From the NCBI GenBank assembly GCA_015223225.1, contig JADFCQ010000001.1, positions 806,001 through 870,000 on the forward strand: 64,000 bases of DNA, in the 5' to 3' direction. The first letter of the stretch is position 1. The number at the start of each line of letters is the position of its first letter. The notes under the pieces are model-generated. The model saw only the letters and a program-made list of their open reading frames with translations, ran no database searches and had not been told where the DNA came from. The DNA is from Acetobacteraceae bacterium H6797 (GTDB lineage Bacteria; Pseudomonadota; Alphaproteobacteria; Acetobacterales; Acetobacteraceae). Both the position numbers and the translations under genes were made by a program. Positions 8,985 through 17,975 of this stretch are shown here, piece by piece.

Positions 8985-10282
8985 GCGGGCACCGCCTCGG
9001 CCGCAACCTTGGCCGCGAGGGTGAAGGCGGCGGCCGTATCGGCCACGTCCTTCTCGTCATGCGCGAGGGAGATGTAGATCTTGCCGTCGCTCTTGAAGAC
9101 GCCATTGGCCCGGGCGGCATCGTTGAAGCGCTTGGACATGGCCTTGTCCTGGTCGAGCGTGCCGCGATAGTCGGTGATGCTGCCGCGCGTGGTGAAGATC
9201 GCGTCGAACATCACCGGCTCGCCCAGCACGATGGCGGGGATGCCGGCCTCCTTCAGCGCCTTGTCGAGCGCGGCCCAGACCGCCCTGCCCGTCGCGTGGA
9301 TTTTCTCATAGGCGCCGGGCCGTTTCAGGATCTTGAGCGAGGCGAGGCCGGCGATGGCGGCGATCGGGTTGCCGCTCAGCGTGCCGACTTGCGGCATGAA
9401 GCCCGCCGTGCCGACCTTGGCCATGTCGAAATGCGCCATGATCTCGGCCTTGCCCGCGATGGCCGAGAGCGGATAGCCGCCGCCGATCACCTTGCCCAAG
9501 GTGCAGATATCGGGCGTCACGCCGTAATATTCCTGGCCGCCGCCATAGGCGAGGCGGAAGCCGGTGACGACCTCGTCGAAGATGAGCGCGATCTTGTATT
9601 CGCTCGTCAGCGCGCGCAGGCCCTCGAGGAAGCCCTTCGCGGGCGGGATGAGGCGCTGCATCGGCTCGACGATCACGCCCGCCAGCTCGTCCTTGTATTT
9701 GTGGATGAGCTGCTTCGCCGCCTCGAGATCGTTATAGGGGCAGACGAGCATCTCACCGCCGACACTCGCCGGGATGCCGGCGGAATCCGCGACGGCGGCC
9801 TCCGAATTACCGGCGCGGGAGGGCCACAGGCTTTGGAGCGCGTAATCGCTCATGCCGTGATAGCCGCCTTCGAATTTCAGGATCTTGCTCTTGCCCGTCC
9901 AGGCGCGGGCGAGGCGCATGGCATAGGCATCGGCCTCGGTGCCGGAAGAGGCGAAGCGCACCTGCTCGGCACAGGGCATGGCCTCGCAGATTTCGGCGGC
10001 GAGCAGGATGCCGTATTCGTTATTCGCAAAGAAGGTGGAGCCACGCCCCACCTGCTCAATCACCGCCGCATTCACCTCGGGATGGGCATGGCCGACCAGC
10101 ATCGGGCCGGAGCCGAGCAGATAGTCGACATATTCGTTGCCGCTCACATCCCAGACGCGGCCGCCGCGCCCTTCGCGGATGATCGTCTCCTGCGGCATAT
10201 TGCCGAAGCCGCCGGCGGGCAGCACCCGCCGCGCGATCTCGACCAGGGCCTGCTCGCTATCGCCCATCTTGCGTGTCGTCAC
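8981..10282 (-). CDS. Class III aminotransferase, glutamate-1-semialdehyde aminomutase-like
   Basis: The 433-residue PLP enzyme has the fold-type I class III motifs ASSGTEADAYAMRLARAWTG, the PLP-pocket Asp236 in LIFDEVVTGFR, and the Schiff-base Lys264 in TLGKVIGGGYPLSAI. GGFGN near residue 24 and the overall layout resemble HemL. The pairing with an amidase suggests a catabolic transaminase or aminomutase rather than the dedicated tetrapyrrole enzyme, and alphaproteobacteria normally make ALA with HemA instead. The start is MTTRKMGDSE. Confidence 0.8.
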   Translation of the reverse strand: MTTRKMGDSEQALVEIARRVLPAGGFGNMPQETIIREGRGGRVWDVSGNEYVDYLLGSGPMLVGHAHPEVNAAVIEQVGRGSTFFANNEYGILLAAEICEAMPCAEQVRFASSGTEADAYAMRLARAWTGKSKILKFEGGYHGMSDYALQSLWPSRAGNSEAAVADSAGIPASVGGEMLVCPYNDLEAAKQLIHKYKDELAGVIVEPMQRLIPPAKGFLEGLRALTSEYKIALIFDEVVTGFRLAYGGGQEYYGVTPDICTLGKVIGGGYPLSAIAGKAEIMAHFDMAKVGTAGFMPQVGTLSGNPIAAIAGLASLKILKRPGAYEKIHATGRAVWAALDKALKEAGIPAIVLGEPVMFDAIFTTRGSITDYRGTLDQDKAMSKRFNDAARANGVFKSDGKIYISLAHDEKDVADTAAAFTLAAKVAAEAVPA

Positions 10283-10451
10283 GCCTCGTCTCCCGAAAAT
10301 CCACAGGAGGCGGCACGGAAATCTCGAAGGCCGGTCGTCGCGCCGCCTGGTTCAGCTCGCCATGTGGGAGGCGGGGATTCCCCCCGATTGTTGCGGCGAG
10401 CCTATGACCGCCTCGCGCGACTGGCAAGGCGGCCGCCAGGCGAGCGACATC

Positions 10452-11813
10452 TCAGGCCAGGAGGCGCTCGGCCAGCTTCGCCGCCATGCCGCGCAGTTCG
10501 GGCACGGCGGTCGCTTCCCAAAGCATGCCCTTGGCCGTCGGACCGAGCACGAAAAGCCCCGGCACCGGCGCACCCTCGGCGTCATGCATGGCAAGCGTCG
10601 CCGGGTCGAAATCCAGGCCCAGCGCCAGCGGTTCCGGCCGCGCCAGCCCGGCCTCGATCAGTCCGGCCAGCGGCTGCGCCTTCAGCCAGCCGCGATCGGC
10701 CCCCGGCCCGGTGCAGAGGATGATGCGCGCCACGTCGAGCAGCTTCTCGCCGCCGCCCCGCGGGCGCAGCCTGGCCTGCACCGCCTCGCCGCGCTTCTCC
10801 CAGCCCAGCAGACGCGCGGCCTCGAGCGAAACCTTCGCTTTTTCCAGCGCATCGGCCAGGCGGGGCGAAATGCGATGCCGATGCACGGCCCAGAGTGTCG
10901 CGGCATGGCGGAGGAAGCGCGCCTTCTCCACCGGCGAGGCCGCCTGCCAGAGGCGCTGGATCTGCGGGCGGATGCCGTCGGGCACGGATTGCCAGGGCGT
11001 GCCCGCCGCGGCCGCCGCCTCGGCCGCCTCGCGCAGCACCGGCAGGATGGCGCGGAAAGGCGTGCCCGAGGCCTGTTCCGGCACCGGCCAGGGGGCGGGG
11101 AGCGGCGCCTCGGCATGCGGCAGCGGCGCCCAGCCATGGCGGGAAATGACGTGGATCGGCCCGACATGCCCCCGCGCGCGGAGTGTCAGCACCAGATCCA
11201 CCATGGTCAGCCCCGCACCGACCAGCAGCAGCGGCGCCTCGGGGGCAAGCCCTTCCAGCGCCCCCCCCTTCTGCCAGGGGTCTCCCGCGAGCCAGGGCAG
11301 GTCGCTCACGCCGGGCGGGGGGTTGCCGGTGGCCAGCACAACCTGCCCGGCCTCGGCCGAGAAGCCCGGGCCGGAGAGCGCGAAGCCCTCGCCCTTGCGG
11401 GTCACGGAGGTCACATCGGCGCGCAGCAGCTCGATCCGGCCGGTGGCGAGGGCCTCGGCCAGCCGCTCGCGCAGATAGGCGCCATAGAGCGCGCGGGGCA
11501 CGAAGGCATCGGGGGCAGGCCCGTCGCAGAGCGGGCCGAAGGCCTCGGGCGGCTGCGTTTCCAGCCAGCGCAGGAAGTCGTCGGCCTTGTCGGGGAAGAG
11601 GCTCATGCTCTTCGCCGGCACGTTGAGCAGGTGATGCGGCTCCAGCGTGCCATAGGCGAGGCCCGGCCCCGGCCGCTCGTCCCTTTCGATGAGCAGCACC
11701 CGCCGCCCCGCCGCCAGCCGCCGCGCGAGTTGAATGGCCAGGGCCGTGCCGGAGAAGCCGGCGCCGATGATGGCGATCATGGGCGGGGGGCTGGTCGATT
11801 CGCTCGCGTTCAT
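10452..11813 (-). CDS. FAD/NAD(P)-binding protein (YdhS-like)
   Basis: The 453-residue protein starts with a dinucleotide-binding motif IAIIGAGFSGTALAIQLAR, followed by the E-R acidic turn (LLIERDERPGPGLAYGT), LLNVPAKSMSLFPD, a second GxG site LLLVGAGLTMVDLVLTL, and a closing flavin segment GLFVLGPTAKGMLWE. This is the FAD-NAD(P)-binding/YdhS pattern. The reaction and partner are unknown. It is transcribed away from the MFS gene, with a roughly 190-bp shared upstream region. Confidence 0.8.
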   Translation of the reverse strand: MNASESTSPPPMIAIIGAGFSGTALAIQLARRLAAGRRVLLIERDERPGPGLAYGTLEPHHLLNVPAKSMSLFPDKADDFLRWLETQPPEAFGPLCDGPAPDAFVPRALYGAYLRERLAEALATGRIELLRADVTSVTRKGEGFALSGPGFSAEAGQVVLATGNPPPGVSDLPWLAGDPWQKGGALEGLAPEAPLLLVGAGLTMVDLVLTLRARGHVGPIHVISRHGWAPLPHAEAPLPAPWPVPEQASGTPFRAILPVLREAAEAAAAAGTPWQSVPDGIRPQIQRLWQAASPVEKARFLRHAATLWAVHRHRISPRLADALEKAKVSLEAARLLGWEKRGEAVQARLRPRGGGEKLLDVARIILCTGPGADRGWLKAQPLAGLIEAGLARPEPLALGLDFDPATLAMHDAEGAPVPGLFVLGPTAKGMLWEATAVPELRGMAAKLAERLLA

Positions 11814-12002
11814 GCTCTTTCATCACGGCTGGCCGCGACGGATGCAAGTTTCGGGGCCCGGAGCCCCGGCCTCCGCCCCCGCCGGCACGGGAGGCGGGCA
11901 TGTCCGGCGCGCGGCTTGCCGCTCGGGGGCCTAGTCACTAGCCTCGATCCGCCCGCACCGTATGGCGCGGGATACAATCCCGCCGGAGATCCCGCGCCCC
12001 TC

Positions 12003-13415
12003 ATGAGCACCACGGTGAGCACAACGGCCGCCCCCGCCCCTTCCTCCGCGCCGGACGGCCTGCCCACGCCCCGCCGCTACTGGGCGGCGCTCACGGTCGC
12101 GCTCACCATCACCATGGCGGTGATGGACGGCTCCATCGCCAATGTGGCCCTCCCGACCCTCTCGCGGGAGCTGAACGCCTCGCCCTCGAGCACCATCTGG
12201 GTCGCCAATGCCTATCAGCTCGCGGTCACGGTCTCGCTTCTGCCGCTGGCGGCCCTGGCCGAGATCATCAGCTATCGGCGCGTCTATCTCATCGGCATCG
12301 TGATCTTCGCCGTCGCCTCGCTGGCCTGCGCGCTGTCGGACTCACTGGCCATGCTCACCGCCGCGCGGGTGGTGCAGGGCTTCGGCGGCGCCTGCCTCAT
12401 GAGCATCAATGCGGCGGTCATCCGCTTCATCTATCCGCGCGCCATGCTGGGCAAGGGCATCGGCATCAACGCCGTGGTGGTCGCCACCGCCTCGGCCGTG
12501 GGGCCGACGGTGGCCTCGGCGGTGCTCTCCGTCGCGAGCTGGCCTTGGCTCTTCGCCGTGAACGTGCCGATCGCCATTCTCGCTTGGTCCATCGGCATCA
12601 AGACGCTGCCGCCCTCGCCGCGCGGCGCCCATCGCTTCGACTTCCTGAGCGCCATGCTGAGTGCGGCGACCTTCGGCCTGCTGATCAGCGGCATCGACGG
12701 GCTGACCCATGGCGCCTCGCCCATCCGGCTCGTGCTGGAATTCGGCGGCATGATCCTGGCCGGCGTCGCGCTGGTGCTGCGCCAGGCGGCCATCCCGGTG
12801 CCGCTCCTGCCGCTGGACCTGCTGCGCATCCCCATTTTCACGCTCTCGCTCTGCACCTCCATCTGCTCCTTCATGGCGCAGATGATGTCCATGTCGGCTC
12901 TGCCCTTCCTGCTCACCACGCATTACGGCTTCAGCGTGGTGCAGGTCGGGCTGCTGATGACGCCCTGGCCGCTGGCCACCGCCATCATGGCCCCCTTCTC
13001 GGGCCGCTTCGCCGATCGATACCCGTCCGGCCTGCTGGGCTTCATCGGCATGGTGGCCTTCGGTATCGGCCTGGGTTCGCTGGCTTTCCTCCCCGAGCAG
13101 CCCAGCTATTTCGACATCGGCTGGCGTATGGCCATCGCGGGGCTGGGCTTCGGCCTGTTCCAGACGCCCAATAACCGCACCATCATCGGCTCGGCCCCGC
13201 GCGAACGCAGCGGCGGCGCCTCCGGCATGCTCTCGACCGCCCGCCTCGTGGGCCAGACCATCGGCACCGCCATCGTCGCCCTGCTCCTGGCCCGCGCGGG
13301 CGACGAAGGCTCGGTCATCGCCCTCTATACGGCCGCCTGCATCTCCTTCCTCGCCGCCTGCGTCAGCGCCACGCGCCTGCTGACGCGGGAGAGGCGGAAA
13401 TTCGGGGCCGATTGA
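12003..13415 (+). CDS. MFS transporter, DHA2 (14-TM drug:H+ antiporter) type
   Basis: The 470-residue membrane protein has the DHA2 features: MDGSIANVALPTLSREL at the end of helix 1, WVANAYQLAVTVSLLPLAALAE (motif D1-like), the antiporter motif region GINAVVVATASAVGPTVASAVLS, and WPWLFAVNVPIAI. It probably exports toxic compounds across the inner membrane. GGAG lies about 13 bases before the ATG at 12003, a loose spacing. The larger open frame running into it from 10137 is an antisense shadow of the FAD gene. Confidence 0.85.
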   Translation: MSTTVSTTAAPAPSSAPDGLPTPRRYWAALTVALTITMAVMDGSIANVALPTLSRELNASPSSTIWVANAYQLAVTVSLLPLAALAEIISYRRVYLIGIVIFAVASLACALSDSLAMLTAARVVQGFGGACLMSINAAVIRFIYPRAMLGKGIGINAVVVATASAVGPTVASAVLSVASWPWLFAVNVPIAILAWSIGIKTLPPSPRGAHRFDFLSAMLSAATFGLLISGIDGLTHGASPIRLVLEFGGMILAGVALVLRQAAIPVPLLPLDLLRIPIFTLSLCTSICSFMAQMMSMSALPFLLTTHYGFSVVQVGLLMTPWPLATAIMAPFSGRFADRYPSGLLGFIGMVAFGIGLGSLAFLPEQPSYFDIGWRMAIAGLGFGLFQTPNNRTIIGSAPRERSGGASGMLSTARLVGQTIGTAIVALLLARAGDEGSVIALYTAACISFLAACVSATRLLTRERRKFGAD

Positions 13416-13510
13416 TAGGGCCGAACGGAGACCATGCCGTTCCTATAATAATCCGTAATGCGGCGCGTGGTCGCTCGCTCGAAAGTGCGTGATCACTGTA
13501 TCGTCCGGGG

Positions 13511-14665
13511 ATGACATGCCCCGCTAAATACCTGGTTCTGGCCTCCTGCGCCCTGATCGGGCTCGGCGGGGCCGCATTGCTCGTCGAGACCGGCCCGGCC
13601 TCGGCCCAAAGCCAAACCGCCCAGCCGGCCCAGCCCCCGGGCCCGCCCGCCGTCTCGGTCATCACCGCCGCTGTCCAGCGCGGCGCCATGCCGGTCGAGA
13701 TCCTGGCCAATGGCAATGCCCAGTCCGAGGCGACGGTCACCGTCCGCACCAGGGTCGATGGCCAGATCCAGCAGCGTTTCGTGCAGGAAGGCCAGTTCGT
13801 GAAGCGGGGTGACCCGCTCTTCACCCTCGATACCCGCCTCACCCGCGCGACGCTCGCGCAGCAGGAGGCCCAGCTCGCGGCGCAGAAGGCCGTCGCCGCC
13901 CGCACCGCCGCCGATGTCACGCGCTATGCCTCGCTCCGGGGCGAGGGCTTCGCCGCGCAGCAGCGGCTGGAACAGGCCCAGGCCGATGCCGCCGCCGCGG
14001 CCGCCAATGTCCGCGCCACCGAGGCGATGATCGACTACACCCGCACCACGCTCGATTATGCGACCATCACCGCCGAGGCGAGCGGCCGGCTCGGCAGCCT
14101 GCCCGTCCCGGTCGGGAATTTCGTGCGGGCGGCCGATAATACCGCGCTCGCCACCATCACGCAGATGGACCCCATCCTGGTCCAGTTCGCGGTGCCCGAG
14201 CGCTGGCTGCCGGAAATCCGCGCCGCCATGGCCAAGGAGGCGCCGCAGGTCACCGCCCGGGCGCCGACCGAGAGCCGGACACCGTCCAAGGGCCAGCTCG
14301 TCTTCATCGACAGCCAGGTCGACAGCACGACCGGCACGGTGATGCTCAAGGCCCGGTTCAACAATGCCGATAACGGGCTCTGGCCGGGCGAATACGTCAA
14401 TGTCGTGCTGACGCCGAGCATCGAGCCCGACGCCATCTCCGTCCCCGTCCAGGCGGTGCAGACGGGTCAACAGGGCCGCTACATCTATACCGTCGATGCC
14501 GAGAACCGTGCCCATCGCCGCCCCGTGGAGATGCAGCGGGTGGTCAATGGCCGCGCCGTCATCACCGGCGAGGTGAAGGCGGGCGACAAGGTGGTGATCG
14601 AGGGCACGCAGCTTCTCTCCGACGGAGCGCGCGTCGTCGAACGCGGCGCCCGTCCGCAATCCTAG
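13511..14665 (+). CDS. RND efflux periplasmic adaptor (membrane fusion protein)
   Basis: The 384-residue protein has an N-terminal signal (hydrophobic residues 7-24, ending ASAQ near residue 33) and the adaptor domain order: the lipoyl half TVTVRTRVDGQIQQRFVQEG, an alpha-hairpin of Ala/Gln-rich repeats (about residues 115-170), the beta-barrel DPILVQFAVPERW, and a C-terminal proximal domain. Such adaptors (MdtA/AcrA type) link an inner-membrane RND pump to an outer-membrane channel. The pump gene follows after nine bases. No outer-membrane channel gene is adjacent. Confidence 0.93.
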   Translation: MTCPAKYLVLASCALIGLGGAALLVETGPASAQSQTAQPAQPPGPPAVSVITAAVQRGAMPVEILANGNAQSEATVTVRTRVDGQIQQRFVQEGQFVKRGDPLFTLDTRLTRATLAQQEAQLAAQKAVAARTAADVTRYASLRGEGFAAQQRLEQAQADAAAAAANVRATEAMIDYTRTTLDYATITAEASGRLGSLPVPVGNFVRAADNTALATITQMDPILVQFAVPERWLPEIRAAMAKEAPQVTARAPTESRTPSKGQLVFIDSQVDSTTGTVMLKARFNNADNGLWPGEYVNVVLTPSIEPDAISVPVQAVQTGQQGRYIYTVDAENRAHRRPVEMQRVVNGRAVITGEVKAGDKVVIEGTQLLSDGARVVERGARPQS

Positions 14666-14674
14666 GCCCGCGCC

Positions 14675-17600
14675 ATGCATCTCTCCGAGCTTTGCATCCG
14701 CCGCCCGGTCATGACCCTGCTGCTGGCGGTGGCGATCGTCGTCGCCGGCGCCGCCGCCTATTTCCAGCTTCCCGTGGCCGCCGTGCCGCGCGTGGATTTC
14801 CCGGTCATCACCGTCTCGGCACAGTTCTCGGGCGCGAGCCCGGAGACCATGGCCAATTCGGTCGCCCTGCCGATGGAGCGCGAATTCTCCACCATCGCGG
14901 GGCTCGACCAGATGAGTTCCGTGAACGGCCAGGGCACGACGCAGATCACCCTGCAGTTCACGCTCAACCGCAATATCGACGCGGCGGCGCAGGACGTGCA
15001 GTCGGCCATCACCCGCGCGCAGCGCAAGCTGCCGGTGGAGATGACGACGCCGCCGAGCTTCCGCAAATCCAACCCGGCCGATGCGCCGGTGGTGCTGCTG
15101 AACCTCCAGGGCGGCGACGTGCCGCTCTACAAGCTCAACGAGGTCGCCGCCGTACTGATCTCGCCCGCGCTCTCCCGCCTCTCGGGCGTCGCGCAGGTGG
15201 TGACCTATGGCGAGCAGAAATACGCCGTGCGCGTGCAGCTCGATGCCGACCGCATCTCGGCACTGGGCTTCGGCTTCGACGAGGCGCAGCGCGCGGTGGC
15301 CGCGGCCAATTCCAACACGCCCGTCGGCGTGCTCTCCGGCCCCCGCCAGCAGCTCACGCTGCGCGCCAATGACCAGATGCAGGATGCCGCCGAGTTCCGC
15401 CGCCTCGTCATCGGCGGCAAGCCCGGCGCGCCCATCCGCGTGCAGGACGTCGCCAAGATCGAGGATGGCGTCGAGAACCAGCGCGTCGCCTCCTGGCTGA
15501 ACGGCACGCGCGGCCTCGTGCTCGCCGTGCAGCGCCAGCCCGATGCCAATACGGTGCAGGTGGTCGATGCCGTCCGCGCCTCCATCCCGCAGCTCGAGGC
15601 AGCCCTGCCGCCGGGCGCCAAGATCACCGTCATGCTCGACCGCTCGCTCTCCATCCGGGCGGCGGTGCATGACGTGCAGGAGAGCCTGGTGATCGCCATC
15701 GGCCTCGTCGTCGTGGTGATCTTCCTGTTCCTGCGTCGGCTTTCGGCCACCATCATCCCGACCATCGCCGTGCCCATCTCGCTCGCGGGCACCTTCGGGC
15801 TGATGCTGCCGCTGGGCTATGGCATCGACAACGTGACGCTGCTCGGCCTGACCATCGCGGTGGGCCTCGTGGTGGACGACGCCATCGTCATGCTGGAGGC
15901 CATCGTCCGGCATATGGAAGAGGGCATGTCTCCCCTCGCGGCCGCCATTCGCGGCGCGAAGGAGATCGGCTTCACCATCATCTCCATCACCCTCTCGCTC
16001 ACCGCCGTCTTCCTGCCCATCCTGCTGATGGGCGGCGTGGTGGGCCGCGTCTTCAACGCTTTCGCGGCCACGGTGGTGCTCTCCATCGCCGTCTCCTGCT
16101 TCGTCTCGCTCACGCTGACGCCGCTGATGGCCAGCCGCCTGCCGGCCCACAGCAAGCCCAATGCCTTCGATCGCGCCCTGGAAGCCATGTTCCGCGCCAT
16201 CGAGGGCAGCTATGCCTGGCTGCTGGACCGGGCGCTGAAGCTGCGCGCGCTGGTCTGGTTGGTCTTCATCGCCTCGCTCGCCGCCGCCGCCTGGCTTGCG
16301 GTGGAGATCCCCAAGGGCTTCTTCCCCGTCGAGGATACCGGCCTGCTGAGCGTCGCGACCGAGGGCCCGCAGGATGCCTCCTTCGAGGATATGACCGCCC
16401 GGCAGGGCCGCGTCGCCGAGATCATCCGCAACGACCCGGCCGTGGTGATGGTCAATTCCATCATCGGCATCAGCGGCAATATCCCCGCGCTGAACCAGGG
16501 CCGCATGTTCGTCCAGCTCAAGCCCTCGGGCGAGCGGCCGCCGATCGGCGATGTCATTCAGCGCCTGCGCCGCTCGACCAGCGTGGTGCCTGGGATGAGG
16601 ACCTTCCTCAACCCGATCCAGAACCTCACCTTCGGCGCCCGCCAGGCGCGGACCATGTATCTCTACACGCTCCAGGGCCTGCGCGCGGACGAGCTCTTCG
16701 AATGGTCCGACCGCATGACGGCGGCGCTGCGCAAGCTGCCCGAATTGCAGGACGTGAACACCGACCTCCAGCTCAACAGCCAGATCCTCTCCGTGAATGT
16801 GGACCGGGACCGCGCCTCGGCCCTGGGCGTCACGGTCGATCAGGTGCGGCAGGCGCTCTATTCCGCCTTCGGCGCCCGGCAGATCTCCACCATCTACGGC
16901 GCCTCCGACAGCTATGCCGTGATCCTGGAGGCCCTGCCGCGCGACCAGCAGGACGAGACGGGGCTGCAGAAGATCTATCTGCGCTCCAACACGGGCAAGC
17001 TGGTGCCGCTGGCCGGCATCGCCACGCTGGAGCGCAAGACCGGCCCGACCATGATCAATCACCAGGGCCAGCTCCCCGCGGTGACCATCGGCTTCAATAC
17101 CGCCCCAGGCGTGGCGCTGGGCCAGGCGACGGATGCCATTGCCCGCGCGGAGCATGAGCTGGGCCTGCCGCCCTCCGTGGTCTCCGGCTATACCGGCTCG
17201 GCGCAGATCTTCCAGCAGGCGCTGGCCGGCCAGGGCATGCTGCTGCTGGCGGCGGTGCTGATCATGTATCTGGTGCTCGGCATTCTCTATGAGAGCCTGA
17301 TCCACCCGCTGACCATCCTCTCCGGCCTGCCCGCCGCCGCCCTCGGGGCGCTGGCCACGCTCTGGCTCTTCCATCTCGACCTGTCGGTCATCGCCGTCAT
17401 CGGCGTGCTGCTGCTGATCGGGCTGGTGAAGAAGAACGCCATCATGATCGTGGATGTGGCGCTAGAGTGGCAACGCGCGGGAATGGAGCCGCTGGATGCC
17501 GTGCGCACCGCCTGCCTCGTCCGCTTCCGCCCCATCCTGATGACGACGCTGGCCGCGGCCGCCGGCGCGGTGCCCATCGCGGTGGGCTGGGGTGCCGCCG

Positions 17601-17761
17601 CCGAGCTGCGACAACCGCTCGGCCTCGCCGTGGTCGGCGGCCTCGCCGTGAGCCAGGCGCTGACGCTTTTCGTGACGCCGGTGCTCTTCCTGGGCTTCGA
17701 GGGGCTGGCCCGGCGTTTCAGCAGGCATTCCGGCGACGCCGCGCATCAGCCGGCCGAATAA
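14675..17761 (+). CDS. RND multidrug efflux permease (HAE1, MdtB/C-like)
   Basis: The 1028-residue pump starts with the family pattern LCIRRPVMTLLLAVAIVVAG, followed by the porter-domain signature FPVITVSAQFSGASPETM. The proton-relay Asp pair lies in helix 4 (GLVVDDAIVM), and the duplicated half ends with LIGLVKKNAIMIVD and FRPILMTTLAAAAGAVP. It is full length, with 12 expected membrane helices and two large periplasmic loops. With the adaptor just upstream it forms a proton-driven exporter. The substrate is not inferable. Confidence 0.95.
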   Translation: MHLSELCIRRPVMTLLLAVAIVVAGAAAYFQLPVAAVPRVDFPVITVSAQFSGASPETMANSVALPMEREFSTIAGLDQMSSVNGQGTTQITLQFTLNRNIDAAAQDVQSAITRAQRKLPVEMTTPPSFRKSNPADAPVVLLNLQGGDVPLYKLNEVAAVLISPALSRLSGVAQVVTYGEQKYAVRVQLDADRISALGFGFDEAQRAVAAANSNTPVGVLSGPRQQLTLRANDQMQDAAEFRRLVIGGKPGAPIRVQDVAKIEDGVENQRVASWLNGTRGLVLAVQRQPDANTVQVVDAVRASIPQLEAALPPGAKITVMLDRSLSIRAAVHDVQESLVIAIGLVVVVIFLFLRRLSATIIPTIAVPISLAGTFGLMLPLGYGIDNVTLLGLTIAVGLVVDDAIVMLEAIVRHMEEGMSPLAAAIRGAKEIGFTIISITLSLTAVFLPILLMGGVVGRVFNAFAATVVLSIAVSCFVSLTLTPLMASRLPAHSKPNAFDRALEAMFRAIEGSYAWLLDRALKLRALVWLVFIASLAAAAWLAVEIPKGFFPVEDTGLLSVATEGPQDASFEDMTARQGRVAEIIRNDPAVVMVNSIIGISGNIPALNQGRMFVQLKPSGERPPIGDVIQRLRRSTSVVPGMRTFLNPIQNLTFGARQARTMYLYTLQGLRADELFEWSDRMTAALRKLPELQDVNTDLQLNSQILSVNVDRDRASALGVTVDQVRQALYSAFGARQISTIYGASDSYAVILEALPRDQQDETGLQKIYLRSNTGKLVPLAGIATLERKTGPTMINHQGQLPAVTIGFNTAPGVALGQATDAIARAEHELGLPPSVVSGYTGSAQIFQQALAGQGMLLLAAVLIMYLVLGILYESLIHPLTILSGLPAAALGALATLWLFHLDLSVIAVIGVLLLIGLVKKNAIMIVDVALEWQRAGMEPLDAVRTACLVRFRPILMTTLAAAAGAVPIAVGWGAAAELRQPLGLAVVGGLAVSQALTLFVTPVLFLGFEGLARRFSRHSGDAAHQPAE

Positions 17762-17789
17762 CGCCGCTTTCGCCGCTTCATCGAAGATC

Positions 17790-17827
17790 CTTCGCCGGAC
17801 GGGGGTTCCCGCCCCCGTCCGGCGAAG
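17790..17827 (+). terminator. Long inverted repeat after the RND operon
   Basis: A perfect 16-bp stem (17790-17805 with 17812-17827, six-base loop) lies 28 bases after the pump stop. No T-run follows directly (ATGCTTTC), so it may stabilise the 3' end or terminate weakly. Confidence 0.55.
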
Positions 17828-17975
17828 ATGCTTTCAGGCCCGGCCCGGACCTTTTCGCAGGGCTGCGATGTAGACTGGGGGGTGGCATCGCTCGCAAACG
17901 AGTGATTTATTGCGCCGCACCAGGGGTAGCGCGACCGAAAATTCGCCGCCGCCCGCTTCACAGGAACGAAGAGCA

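Noticed and set aside
10137-12002. N-terminal extension of the MFS gene in an open frame starting at 10137
   Set aside because: This part lies antisense to the FAD/NAD(P)-binding gene and has no transporter features. The MFS protein starts at 12003.
13493-17374. 1293-residue open frame antisense to the RND adaptor and pump
   Set aside because: It is a GC-bias shadow: low-complexity His/Arg/Gly composition, no motif, fully covered by two clear efflux genes.
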